This document shows positions 32,383 to 40,367 of a DNA stretch of 54,169 nt, piece after piece. This stretch comes from JAHIJO01 sp964486075 (GTDB lineage Bacteria > Verrucomicrobiota > Kiritimatiellia > JAAZAB01). The translations under genes were made by a program, and so were the position numbers. Below the pieces are notes generated by a model. The model had not been told where the DNA came from. It saw only the letters and a program-made list of their open reading frames with translations, and did no database searches. The stretch's first letter is position 1; every line of letters begins with the position of its first letter. The DNA is taken from contig CAZALU010000010.1 in NCBI GenBank assembly GCA_964486075.1, positions 1-54,169 of the forward strand. Reading direction: 5' to 3'.

Positions 32383-35178
32383 TTAGTTCTTCACCAGCTC
32401 GACTTTGAGCGGAGCCGAAGGCTGGGACTCGTTCCCGCTCCAGTCCACCGCTGTCATTCGGTAATATACCACCGCGCCCTTGGGTAGAGCCCAGTCGAAT
32501 ACCTCCGTGCTTTCCGCCGGCGGACTGAGGACCAGGCGCGCCTGGTCGCACTTGAAATCTTCCTTGTCGGAACAATACACATTGAAGTGTCGGATATCCC
32601 TATCGTTTGGCGCTTTCCATTTCAAGAGCAGGTCCGAATTCCGGATCTTTTCGGCGGCCAGATCGGTTGGTGCGGCGGGGGACGCGCGATCCAGCCGACC
32701 GAGTCCTTCCGGCGCTGTTTTCGGGTCCGTGGTCAGTATAAACCGGTCGAACATCAGTCCCGGGGAAGAGGTGTTAATGCGGATGGACAGGGGTCCGGCC
32801 GGCGCGGCCACCTGCGCCAGTTTCAGCCACTGCCAGCCGGATGTCTTGAGATCCAGCGAGTTACTTTTACCGGCCACATCGAAGTTGAAACTGCCGTCTT
32901 TGGCGGCGGCCGCGCGCACCCAGACCTCGTAATCACCCTTGGCGGGCACAACCGGGCTGAGCTCGAGTGAGCCTGCCACGCCTTGCGGATACTCCGAGAT
33001 GTAGGTAAGGTGCATCCCGGAACAGCGTCCGTCCATCGTCACTCGCATTGGCGCCTTGTATCTTCCGAGTTCGGCTTCGGCGAAGACCCAGCGGGGCGCC
33101 TGCCCGGCGTCCAGCGTGGCCTCGGCGCTGAACGGGCTGACGAGTCCCGAGTTCTCCTGGGCGCGCACCCGGTAGAAGCAGGGGCCTGCTGGTGGCATCT
33201 CGTCGACGAACTCGGTCCCGGTTAACAGCCCGGTGCTGATGACCTCGTAGCCGCTTCCGCTTGCGGTGCTGCGCAGAACGTGGTAGCCGCGAATCTCGCG
33301 CGATAGTTCGTGCGGTTTCCAGGTGATTTGCGCCTTTGAGCCCTCTTTTTTTACCTGCACGTCGAGCGGCGCTTCGGGGTACTTGGCCACCAGGATATAT
33401 TCCTGCCCGAGGTCGTTGGTTTGCAGCATGGATGAGTAATACAGCACTTTTGTGCCGTCCGGGCTCAGGTTGGCGAACTGCAGACTCTGCCAGGTGTAAT
33501 GCGTTGGGGGGTTCTGGCCGGCGCTGCCGATAATCACGACGTCGTCAGTCCAGGGGTTGACCTTGATTATTTCCGATCCATAGTTGCAGTTATAGGACTC
33601 GGCTGCCCAGTTGCGCTCGAAGCTGTTCCAGGACGTGTGCATCTCGAAGGGGTCCACCACGCTGACAATGCGATGCGGGGGCATCTTCTCCGGATACATA
33701 CTGTGGGCAAAACTCGCGGCGATGGCCCAACCGTCCGGACTGTGCGCCTCATGCACGCCGCCGAAGGCGGGTATCGGGCGCTCGCCGGTAACAAGGTCAA
33801 CGACCGCATGGTGGTTCACTGGTTTGCGGTTGCCGTCCTGATCAACGGCATCGTGGTTATGAGTGTAGAGCCAGTAATTGCCGCGTTTCTGAGGCTCCCT
33901 GACCAGGTAAGCTTGGTGCACACCGCCGCCGACATTGACGCGGTTGGTTCGGCCGTCCGGACTCAACGAGCCAACCATGTAGCCCGAGTCCTGAGCGCCT
34001 TCCACCCACCAGACGAACTTGCCGTCGTCGCTCTGCGGCCACCAGAATTGGAGGCGTCCCTGGGCCTTGCAAAGGTTTTTCCGCTCTCCGGTCTTGATAT
34101 TGATTTCATAAATCGTGTTGTTGCCGTCTTGTGCGTAGCAGATGTAGGGGCGCACCCGATCCCATTCGCCGCCGCCGTGTACTTTCCAGAGCGCCGGGGT
34201 GGCCGTGGTCATGTCGTAGAGCATGCCCATCTTGATGATCGCCCCGTTGGCATTGAATGCGATCGTGGAGGAGTAGTGGTGCTTGCTGTTGGAGCGCGTG
34301 AGGAGCCATTTCTCGACTCGCGTGTAGGAGTCACGAAAAATGGCCCGTTCACATGATTTGTTGACCGTGCGTGGCCTGGTCAGGCGTGCTTTCAGTTCAT
34401 CCAGCCCGTCCCAGCGGTCCTCGCCCTTGCGTTCGATCAGCTTGAGATAGCCGGACCCGTCGTAGTAGAAATCATCCTTGGTGGGTGTCTTGGGATCGAT
34501 GAACACGTCCGGGTTCTCCGTGATTTTACCCGAGAGCGCGTATGTGACCGAATCCGTGTAGTCCGAGAGCATGAAGAAGGCGCGCACTCCGCCATCTGCC
34601 CCGATGGCCGTGATTTCCAGCGGCTGCCCGGCGCTGACGGCAGCGGAGGGCAGGGTCAGGTACATCGTGCCGGCCAGGTCGAGGAAGGCGTCGAATTTGG
34701 TCATGTCGAAAAAAAGCTCTGCGCCGCTGCCTTCTTCGCCTGGCCAGCGCGTGTCGCCGGAGATGCCGGTCGTGAAAGTCAGGATGTGCTTCTCACCCAG
34801 GTGCAGTTTATATTGCAGGGGCGGGCCCTTGTAGCCGCGCACCTTGCTGTTGCCGATACCGGTCAGCACGCAGTCCCAGGCGAAGGTCACTTGTGGGGTA
34901 TCCAGCAACGCGGGCGCCGGGGCTGTTTTCCATACCAGCTTGTTGTTGGGAATGGTGTAAATCCAGAATGAACCGCGGCTGCCTTCGCGCTGGGTTTGGT
35001 AGGCGCCCTTGTTGGAGGCCGAAACGATGGCGCTGAATCCGTTGACAAAGGTTGTTTTTTCGCCGCCGGGCAGGATTTTGTTTTGAAGGGTTTCGACCGC
35101 TTTCGTATCCGGTTCGACGCCATGCGCCGCAGCCAATGCCAGTGGCGCGATCAGGTAATACAAATACCAGCGTTTCAT
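32383..35178 (-). CDS. Large secreted beta-propeller/fibronectin-like protein with the shared N-terminal domain
   Basis: 931 residues, signal peptide near 1-19. Residues 40-210 form the domain shared with the 28121 protein (NGFSAIVSASNKGAY, VTFAWDCVLTGIG, LTFTTGISGDTRW, TMYLTLPSAAVSAGQP). The middle (about 270-610) has repeated blade-like segments (YICYAQDGNNTIYEINIKTGERKN, WWPQSDDGKFVWWVEG, LQFANLSPDGTKVLYYSS), suggesting a TolB-like beta-propeller. Two fibronectin-type-III-like domains (about 620-705 and 840-931) enclose a carbohydrate-binding-like beta-sandwich (LELSPVVPAKGDYEVWVRAAA, LMFDRFILTTD). ATG 35178 follows a GGAGGGG ribosome binding site. Probably a surface or periplasmic binding protein; no catalytic motif is seen. 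Confidence 0.8.
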   Translation of the reverse strand: MKRWYLYYLIAPLALAAAHGVEPDTKAVETLQNKILPGGEKTTFVNGFSAIVSASNKGAYQTQREGSRGSFWIYTIPNNKLVWKTAPAPALLDTPQVTFAWDCVLTGIGNSKVRGYKGPPLQYKLHLGEKHILTFTTGISGDTRWPGEEGSGAELFFDMTKFDAFLDLAGTMYLTLPSAAVSAGQPLEITAIGADGGVRAFFMLSDYTDSVTYALSGKITENPDVFIDPKTPTKDDFYYDGSGYLKLIERKGEDRWDGLDELKARLTRPRTVNKSCERAIFRDSYTRVEKWLLTRSNSKHHYSSTIAFNANGAIIKMGMLYDMTTATPALWKVHGGGEWDRVRPYICYAQDGNNTIYEINIKTGERKNLCKAQGRLQFWWPQSDDGKFVWWVEGAQDSGYMVGSLSPDGRTNRVNVGGGVHQAYLVREPQKRGNYWLYTHNHDAVDQDGNRKPVNHHAVVDLVTGERPIPAFGGVHEAHSPDGWAIAASFAHSMYPEKMPPHRIVSVVDPFEMHTSWNSFERNWAAESYNCNYGSEIIKVNPWTDDVVIIGSAGQNPPTHYTWQSLQFANLSPDGTKVLYYSSMLQTNDLGQEYILVAKYPEAPLDVQVKKEGSKAQITWKPHELSREIRGYHVLRSTASGSGYEVISTGLLTGTEFVDEMPPAGPCFYRVRAQENSGLVSPFSAEATLDAGQAPRWVFAEAELGRYKAPMRVTMDGRCSGMHLTYISEYPQGVAGSLELSPVVPAKGDYEVWVRAAAAKDGSFNFDVAGKSNSLDLKTSGWQWLKLAQVAAPAGPLSIRINTSSPGLMFDRFILTTDPKTAPEGLGRLDRASPAAPTDLAAEKIRNSDLLLKWKAPNDRDIRHFNVYCSDKEDFKCDQARLVLSPPAESTEVFDWALPKGAVVYYRMTAVDWSGNESQPSAPLKVELVKN

Positions 35179-35271
35179 GGGTAATCCCCTCCTGATTTTG
35201 ATTGTCCGGTTTAAGATCCGTTCGCCTCCGCCTTCTGTGCGACTGTATATTCGGATGTGGCACGATATTGG

Positions 35272-36282
35272 TCAAGATCCCTTTGCTGGGATCAGCGCGT
35301 CGAATAAGTTTTTTTTAAGGACCTCCAGACCATCCTGCTTCATGGCCGAGATGGGCAACGGTTGTTGCCCTGTCCGCTGTATAAATTCCGGCAGGTAATC
35401 CGCGGCCTCCGGCAGATCCATCTTGTTGGCCACGAGTAAAAGAGGACGGCGCACCAGGTCCGGGTTGTGCCGACGCAGTTCGTCCAGAAGCACGGCGTAA
35501 TCGTCAGCCGGATGCCGCCCGTCAGTGCCGGCCATGTCGATGATCAGGACCAGGAATCGGGTGCGTTCGACATGCTGCAGGAAGTTGTGGCCCAGTCCGG
35601 CGCCGCGATGCGCGCCCTTGATCAGTCCGGGAATATCCACGACCGTCAGGGTCGCATGGGGCTCAAAAAGCATTGTGCCGATAATGGGATTCAGGGTGGT
35701 GAAGGGGTAGGACGCGATTTTCGGCTTGGCTTGGCTGATGACACTCAGCAGCGTGGATTTGCCGGCGTTCGGGAAGCCGATCAAACCGACGTCGGCGATG
35801 ATCTTCAGCAGCAGCCTGGCCTTTTTTTCATCGCCGGGTGCGCCCTCGGTATATTCCGTGGGCGCCTGGTAGGTGGCCGTGGTGAAGTGGCAGTTGCCAA
35901 GTCCTCCGCGTCCGCCGTGCGCGATGATCACTTCTTCGTCATGGGCGACAAGATCGGCCAGCCGCTCGCCGGTGGCGTCGTCCAGGATTTCGGTGCCACG
36001 GGGTACGGCGATGAGGATGTTCTGGCCGTTGCGGCCGTGCATTCGTTGGCCCATGCCGTGGCCTCCGTCAGCGGCACGGCGGTGGGGATTGTAGTAGAGG
36101 GAGATAAGGGAATCAACGTTACGGTCGGCCCGTAGGATTACATGGCCACCGCGTCCGCCGTCCCCGCCGTCGGGTCCTCCGCGAGGCACTCCGGCTTCGC
36201 GCCGAAAACTGCGGCATCCGTTGCCGCCCCGGCCCCCGATGAAGACAGCTTTGGCCGATTCGACAAATTTGTGGCTTTTCAC
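35272..36282 (-). CDS. obg: Obg-family GTPase
   Basis: 336-residue ribosome-associated GTPase (CgtA/ObgE), cytoplasmic, needed for large-subunit assembly. The glycine-rich Obg domain (residues 3-160: GGRGGNGCRSFRREAGVPRGGPDGGDGGRGGHV) is complete. The G domain has G1 GFPNAGKST (169-177), switch FTTLNPIIGTM, G3 DIPGLIKGAHRGAGLG and G4 ANKMDL. Length is the minimal form without a C-terminal OCT domain. The start is GTG at 36282, overlapping the rpmA stop (GTGA), so the two are coupled. The order rplU-rpmA-obg is widely conserved in bacteria. Confidence 0.97.
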   Translation of the reverse strand: MKSHKFVESAKAVFIGGRGGNGCRSFRREAGVPRGGPDGGDGGRGGHVILRADRNVDSLISLYYNPHRRAADGGHGMGQRMHGRNGQNILIAVPRGTEILDDATGERLADLVAHDEEVIIAHGGRGGLGNCHFTTATYQAPTEYTEGAPGDEKKARLLLKIIADVGLIGFPNAGKSTLLSVISQAKPKIASYPFTTLNPIIGTMLFEPHATLTVVDIPGLIKGAHRGAGLGHNFLQHVERTRFLVLIIDMAGTDGRHPADDYAVLLDELRRHNPDLVRRPLLLVANKMDLPEAADYLPEFIQRTGQQPLPISAMKQDGLEVLKKNLFDALIPAKGS

Positions 36283-36539
36283 GGCGTGGCCGGGGTCAGT
36301 TCATCGATCCTGACGTATTTACCGTGTTTTTCAAAGCGGACTATGCCCGGCTTGAGCGCAAACAGGCTGTCGTCGCGGGCTAGTTTGACATTCCGGCCAG
36401 CCATAATCCGTGTGCCGCGCTGGCGCACGATAATACTTCCGGTTGTGACGGTCTCGCCGTCATAGCATTTCACGCCCAGCCGCTGTCCATTACTGTCGCG
36501 TGCGTTGGTTCCCGACCTGCCGGCTTTTTTAGTTGCCAT
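36279..36539 (-). CDS. rpmA: 50S ribosomal protein L27
   Basis: 86 residues, standard length. MATKKAGRSGTNARDSNGQRLGVKCYDGETVTTGSIIVRQRGT is the conserved L27 N-terminus whose tail reaches the peptidyl-transferase centre. VHPG.NV-equivalent MAGRNVKLARDDSLFALKPGIVRFE follows. Two bases separate its ATG from the rplU stop, and it overlaps obg by four bases. Confidence 0.97.
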   Translation of the reverse strand: MATKKAGRSGTNARDSNGQRLGVKCYDGETVTTGSIIVRQRGTRIMAGRNVKLARDDSLFALKPGIVRFEKHGKYVRIDELTPATP

Positions 36540-36541
36540 GG

Positions 36542-36856
36542 TTATTGAATCCCTTCGATCTTGAGTTCTGTCAATTCCTGGCGATGCCCTTTTTTGCGCG
36601 CATAGCCTTTGCGCCGCTTCTTCTTATAGGCGATCAGCTTGGGACCGCGCAGGTGGCGCAGGACGGTGGCGGTGACCTTGGCGTCCGCCAGGTGTGGGTT
36701 GCCGACCAGCAGCGTCGTGCCGTCGCAGAGCGCCAGCACCGGCTGTAAGTTCACTGTTTCCCCTGCCTTGGCTGATAATAGTTCCACCTGCAGAACATCG
36801 CCCGGTTCCACTCGGTATTGCTTGCCGCCCGTTTCGATCGCCGCATATGCCTTCAT
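36542..36856 (-). CDS. rplU: 50S ribosomal protein L21
   Basis: 104 residues, standard length. MKAYAAIETGGKQYRVEPGDVLQVELL and the C-terminal KKKRRKGYARKKGHRQELTELKIEGI are the L21 signatures. ATG 36856 is chosen because L21 begins here in all relatives. A second in-frame ATG four codons upstream exists, and the longer open frame has no family match. First gene of rplU-rpmA-obg; its leader runs into a repeat-filled region, so the promoter must lie within about 150 bases. Confidence 0.97.
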   Translation of the reverse strand: MKAYAAIETGGKQYRVEPGDVLQVELLSAKAGETVNLQPVLALCDGTTLLVGNPHLADAKVTATVLRHLRGPKLIAYKKKRRKGYARKKGHRQELTELKIEGIQ

Positions 36857-37013
36857 TGAAACCCCCATTGCCGGATCGTCATGCGTCAGGATTCTTATTC
36901 GAAAAAACGGGCCAATAATACTTACTGATGCAGGCATGTCAAACTTAATTTTCTGCCGGATCCGCCTTCCGGCGCCGTTCAAGCTATGGCGGACAAGCCG
37001 GCTGACGATCTTT

Positions 37014-37143
37014 TGTAGCCGCGCACGTTGGGCGCGGTCTTCGGATTGACGGATGACCGACCCGATCCCGAACATGAAGCGTATCGGGATCGACTACAGA
37101 CGAGCAGATCCGACCCCAGCGTGGTCGGCTACAGTAAAGGTTG
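37014..37143. repeat. GTAGCCGCG unit (family R6), copy 1
   Basis: Starts TGTAGCCGCGCACG with hairpin GCGC...GCGCGGTCTTCGG and ends GTCGGCTACAGTAAAGGTTG. The outer TGTAGCCG and CGGCTACA are inverted repeats, so the unit folds end to end. Confidence 0.75.
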
Positions 37144-37205
37144 ACTGGCAACTGCCTTGCCTACTGCCATGTATAGGAATTTGCCGCCTGTGGCGGACAA
37201 GCTTT

Positions 37206-37265
37206 GTGGGAGGGGCGCTATGCGTCGCGACCGGTGTGGCCGATCCGTCGTAGCGCGCCTCCCAC
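37206..37265. repeat. GTGGGAGG hairpin
   Basis: Inverted arms GTGGGAGGGGCGCTATGCGTCG and its near complement ending GCGCGCCTCCCAC. It is flanked upstream by a GCCGCCTGTGGCGGACAA hairpin that also precedes R6 copy 2 at 37444-37460. Confidence 0.75.
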
Positions 37266-37330
37266 CCTGAACTATGGAACAGTCGCCGCTTTCGGCAGCG
37301 TAATTCAATGTATAGGTATTGCCAAAAGGA

Positions 37331-37418
37331 CTGCTGATCCGTCCGGTCCTGAACGGCTCACCCGGAGGGTTCGGCCTACCTTGGGATAAAGTCGTCCCTG
37401 CGCGTAGCGTGATCGGGG
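37331..37418. repeat. CCGTCCGG...TTGGGATAAA repeat (family R3), copy 2
   Basis: Same block order as 14808-14895: CCGTCCGGTCCTG-ACGGCTCA hairpin, GGAGGGTTCG, CCTACCTTGGGATAAA, GTCGTCCC, GTGATCGGG. Confidence 0.75.
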
Positions 37419-37463
37419 TTTTATTTACTGCGTAAAGATTTTCCGCCTGCGGCGGACAATCTT

Positions 37464-37556
37464 CTGTAGCCGCGCACGTTGGGCGCGGTCTTCGGGTTCG
37501 ACCCATGGTGGTCTGCCACAGTAAAAGTTGCCCCGCATCGGGGCCTAATTTATTGC
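37464..37556. repeat. GTAGCCGCG unit (family R6), copy 2
   Basis: TGTAGCCGCGCACGTTGGGC, TCTTCGGG, CCACAGTAAAAGTTGCCCCG, CGGGGCCTAATTTATTGC. The AGTTGCCCCG...CGGGGCCTAATTT end is the same as the second hairpin of R2, so R6 and R2 share a module. Confidence 0.75.
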
Positions 37557-37572
37557 TAAGGAATTTCAAAGT

Positions 37573-37683
37573 GTTGTAGCCGCGACCGATGGTCGCGGTC
37601 CTCGGATTAGGACCAACATTAGCGATGTCGGCTACAGTAAGAGTTGCGCCCCGATCCGGATCGGGGCGCCTAATTTATTGCTT
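37573..37683. repeat. GTAGCCGCG unit (family R6), copy 3, overlapping a stop codon
   Basis: TTGTAGCCGCGACCGATGGT, GGTCCTCGG, GTCGGCTACAGTAAGAGTTG, GGGGCGCCTAATTTATTGC. The last bases overlap the end of the leftward MFS gene, whose TAA stop (37675-37677) lies inside the CTAATTTATTGC module. Confidence 0.8.
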
Positions 37684-38805
37684 ATGCCGCCATCCGGCGA
37701 TCCAGACTTGTAGCAGAGTCGATATCACGAGCGCTATTCCGCCGAGCAGGTACATGGCATTCAGGTCCCCGCTGTATTTCATCCAGCCTTGGACCGCGAA
37801 CAGACCGGCGGTGGCGCCGAGTCCCACCAGGCACTCGTTGATACCGATGTTGAACGCACTGCGGCCCGAGTTGCTGGCATAAAAAACTCCGGCATAAAAG
37901 GCAAAGCCGGTATAGATTCCCAGGAGACTGATGCCGACCATGCAGATCGTTACGGAAGGCTGAAGCCAGATTATGAATAATAAGAGGGCGGCGCTGCCCT
38001 GAAAAATCCAGAGGGATGTTTTCCGGTAAAGCAGATTTTTCAGTCGGAACAGGCCGAATCCCGCCGCGCCCTGGAGGGCCATGTTGATTGCCAGGGGAAT
38101 CCCAGCCTGGAAGGCACTGATGCCGGACTGCGCGCCCAGGGACGGGAAAAAAGTGTGCAGCGGCCGCTGCACAAACATGGCCGTAAACATGATCAGCCAT
38201 CCGATCCAGACGTAGTTCGGGTTCACCGGGCGGACCGAGCTGCGGTCCAACGGGATGTCGTCCGCCGCCGCCTGCGGGGTGGAGCTGGAACGGTGGAAGA
38301 AGAGGATTCCCAGCACAGCCAGGCCGACCATGCTGGTCAGAACGCAGAGAACCAAGGTTCCGAAGCGATAAAAAAATCCGGATGAAAACAGGCCTAACGC
38401 CGATCCCAGGCTCCAGGCCAGGGTGTAAACCCCGACGGTGCGGGTCAGGCTGCCCTGTGGCGTTTCGCCGCGCATGAAGGTCTGGAAGGCATTGAAAAAA
38501 AGCGCAAGCGCGATGCCCAGCAGCGAGATGGAGAAGAGCAAGGGGATAAACGGTTTGAAAATCAGGCTCAGGATGCCCGCGACGGTCAGCAGTGTGGTGC
38601 CGGCGAACAGAAATCCGCGCGCGTTACGGCGGGTCAGGATCGAACCCGCTGCCAGGCTGAAGACCATGTACGCGATTTGAAACAAGCCGACCAGCCAGGC
38701 GCACTGGGCGGTGGACATGTGGCGTTCCCCTGCGCCGTACATGACGGCAAACAGGATCAGAAACATCAGGCAATCCATTAAGGCCGGGCAGATGTAAATG
38801 CTCAT
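37675..38805 (-). CDS. MFS-type permease
   Basis: 376 residues, inner-membrane, with about 12 hydrophobic segments in two halves. The cytoplasmic loop after helix 2-3 (LTRRNARGFLFAG) resembles the MFS A-motif region. Substrate not assignable. ATG 38805 overlaps the carboxypeptidase stop (ATGA), preferred over a GTG five codons upstream. The coupling with an M14 peptidase suggests import or export of the peptide or amino-acid product, which is inference. The final codons and the stop lie against a repeat (R6 copy 3), so the true C-terminus of the family may have been altered. Confidence 0.85.
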   Translation of the reverse strand: MSIYICPALMDCLMFLILFAVMYGAGERHMSTAQCAWLVGLFQIAYMVFSLAAGSILTRRNARGFLFAGTTLLTVAGILSLIFKPFIPLLFSISLLGIALALFFNAFQTFMRGETPQGSLTRTVGVYTLAWSLGSALGLFSSGFFYRFGTLVLCVLTSMVGLAVLGILFFHRSSSTPQAAADDIPLDRSSVRPVNPNYVWIGWLIMFTAMFVQRPLHTFFPSLGAQSGISAFQAGIPLAINMALQGAAGFGLFRLKNLLYRKTSLWIFQGSAALLLFIIWLQPSVTICMVGISLLGIYTGFAFYAGVFYASNSGRSAFNIGINECLVGLGATAGLFAVQGWMKYSGDLNAMYLLGGIALVISTLLQVWIAGWRHKQ

Positions 38806-39941
38806 TTGTAAAGAAAACACGTGAGCGTGTTCACCGCCCTTCGAAAAACACGCAGTGCCCGCTTACCGGAAAGAAACGCCCCGCCGGTCGAGCCGTTGAT
38901 TTCATAGAAAACGTGTGGAATACCAAAGCGCTTCGCCATCTGGTGGCATAGCGTATTGGCGCCGTGGGTTGAGGCCTTGATGTAGGTTGACGGACCGTCA
39001 GTTTCCAGGCGCAACGTGTCGCACAGGGCCTGGTACAACCGCCGGCGTTCGGGATCCGAAAATAGATCCGAGTCCAAGGTATACCAGCCGTCGAACGGCG
39101 GCTCGCTACTCGTGCGCCAGCCCAGGTAGTTGTGAATATTCAGCCAGAGCGCGGGCGGACGGCTCGTGGCCCAGCGCCATAGCAGGCGGCTTTCGTGCGC
39201 CTCGGGTTCCCCGGCATCCGGCTTTTCGCCGAACGCCTGGTACATGTCAAAATTCTCCGCATTGAATCCGTTCCGGCCCGCAACGCTACCATCCGGGTTG
39301 ACCGCAGGAATGACCTCGACCTGGAATTTTTTTCTGAAGGCCGCGGCGTCGGGCAGGAGCGAGCTGACGTAGTCCGCAATTGCGCGCATGCCCCAGGTAC
39401 CGGAAAACTCGATGGGATGCTGGCCGGCGATGCACAGCACGCGCGGGGCGTCCGCCGGGCCGGCGCGCAGGCCCAAAATCTCGCGGCCCTGGATAGATTT
39501 TCCGATGGAAAACAATTCGCAGCGGTCCGCCCGTTCCCGGGCCAGTGTTTGGAGGAACGCGCAGGTTTCGCTGTAAGGCGAGGGCCACAGGTCCGTCACA
39601 CGCAAGCTTTGGTTTGCCTCCAGCGCTAGGCGGATCACGAGATGATCCGCGTGGGTTTCGCAGCGGGCCTGGTCCAGCGGGCAATAGAGGTCCGGCCTCC
39701 CGGCGCAAGTCCAGATCGTGCAGGGGAAATGGGACATGAATCCGGGCACGTCGTTGATCGCCGGGTCGTGCCAGACCTCAATGGCTATCTCGGCGGCCGG
39801 CCCGTCGTTGTGGGCGTCGAAGCAGAAGTAGTAGCAATAGGTGGGCTTGTCGCCCACAACTTCCATCCGGAACCGGTCCGCCGCCAGTTGGCGGAAGTTC
39901 TTGCCGTTGCCGCACTCGAATTCGCTGGTGAAGATCATCAT
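38802..39941 (-). CDS. M14-family zinc carboxypeptidase
   Basis: 379 residues from ATG 39941 (an ATG ten codons upstream is possible). Metal ligands are His175 and Glu178 in GQHPIEFSG and His270 in LNIHNYLGW. The catalytic base is Glu348 in VFYEINGST. The NPDG motif at 215-218 is as in M14. The first 135 residues are a beta-rich N-terminal domain like that of cytosolic M14 carboxypeptidases. No signal peptide. These enzymes remove C-terminal residues from peptides or deglutamylate substrates. Cotranscribed and coupled with the downstream permease. A copy of the R2 repeat lies 40 bases upstream. Confidence 0.87.
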   Translation of the reverse strand: MMIFTSEFECGNGKNFRQLAADRFRMEVVGDKPTYCYYFCFDAHNDGPAAEIAIEVWHDPAINDVPGFMSHFPCTIWTCAGRPDLYCPLDQARCETHADHLVIRLALEANQSLRVTDLWPSPYSETCAFLQTLARERADRCELFSIGKSIQGREILGLRAGPADAPRVLCIAGQHPIEFSGTWGMRAIADYVSSLLPDAAAFRKKFQVEVIPAVNPDGSVAGRNGFNAENFDMYQAFGEKPDAGEPEAHESRLLWRWATSRPPALWLNIHNYLGWRTSSEPPFDGWYTLDSDLFSDPERRRLYQALCDTLRLETDGPSTYIKASTHGANTLCHQMAKRFGIPHVFYEINGSTGGAFLSGKRALRVFRRAVNTLTCFLYK

Positions 39942-39981
39942 AGTTGTTTTTCCCGGCATCGCTTGCGACATGGATCGTGCG

Positions 39982-40075
39982 GAACGGAACGAAAAGCGGC
40001 GAGGGCGCCGCTTCTACTAGACTACACGCGTTGATTGAAGGAAAAGTTGCCCCCGTTGCGGGGGCCTAATTCAAA
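39982..40075. repeat. Two-hairpin compound repeat (family R2), copy 2
   Basis: Nearly identical in block order and sequence to 21-112: GGAACGAAAAGCGGCGAGGG, CGCCGCTTCTA, a GTTGATTGAAG linker, AGTTGCCCCCG, CGGGGGCCTAATT. The two copies lie 40 kb apart. Confidence 0.85.
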
Positions 40076-40270
40076 TGTGAAACGCCGAATGGTATAACCT
40101 CGTTCCCGCAAATTCAAGCATCATCGCGTTTCGACGAGGGGTGGAATCCGCACACGTATCAGGCGGCCTATTGCATTTCTGCGTTCAGGCTTGTACTCCG
40201 TCGGCTGCGGGCGCCTTATTAGCCATTAGGGGGTGTATGCTGAATACTGATTCTGCTGAAAAAGTCTAGC

Positions 40271-40290
40271 GGACGGCAGGAATGCCGTCC
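40271..40290. repeat. GGACGGC hairpin
   Basis: GGACGGCAGGAATGCCGTCC is a perfect palindromic hairpin followed by CTCCC. The GGGAGGG mirror occurs 36 bases on. Confidence 0.65.
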
Positions 40291-40325
40291 CTCCCTTGGT
40301 AAAAATAGGCCTTTTTTAGAAAATT

Positions 40326-40354
40326 GGGAGGGTCGGGATTTCTTCCCGACCGTC
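40326..40354 (-). terminator. Possible terminator of the frameshifted membrane-protein gene
   Basis: On the minus strand, GGTCGGGA-AGAAA-TCCCGACC forms a stem 14 bases after the gene's TGA. It is followed by CTCCCAATTTTCT, a weak T-tract. It could equally be just another dispersed hairpin. Confidence 0.35.
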
Positions 40355-40367
40355 TTTGCCGCCTTTT

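Larger units (their letters stand above)
36857..37674. other. Repeat nest between rplU and the MFS gene
   Basis: About 820 noncoding bases made almost wholly of dispersed repeats (R6 units, an R3 copy, GCCGCCTG.GGCGGACAA hairpins and a GTGGGAGG hairpin), listed individually. No gene found. The first 130 bases (36857-36990) are the only part free of recognisable repeats and are where the ribosomal-protein promoter is expected. Confidence 0.75.
39942..40367. other. Intergenic region with repeats and hairpins
   Basis: Holds an R2 copy (39982-40075) and two small hairpins (40271-40290 and 40326-40354). The stretch 40076-40260 shows no gene and no recognised repeat. Confidence 0.6.

Noticed and set aside
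33499..34356. 285-codon open frame on the plus strand
   Set aside because: Antisense to the 931-residue secreted protein; a product of codon bias, with no signal or domain.
37014..37683. CRISPR array as an explanation for the repeat nest
   Set aside because: Units are long, of several families, palindromic as a whole and unevenly spaced; no constant 25-40 base repeat with equal spacers, and no cas genes.
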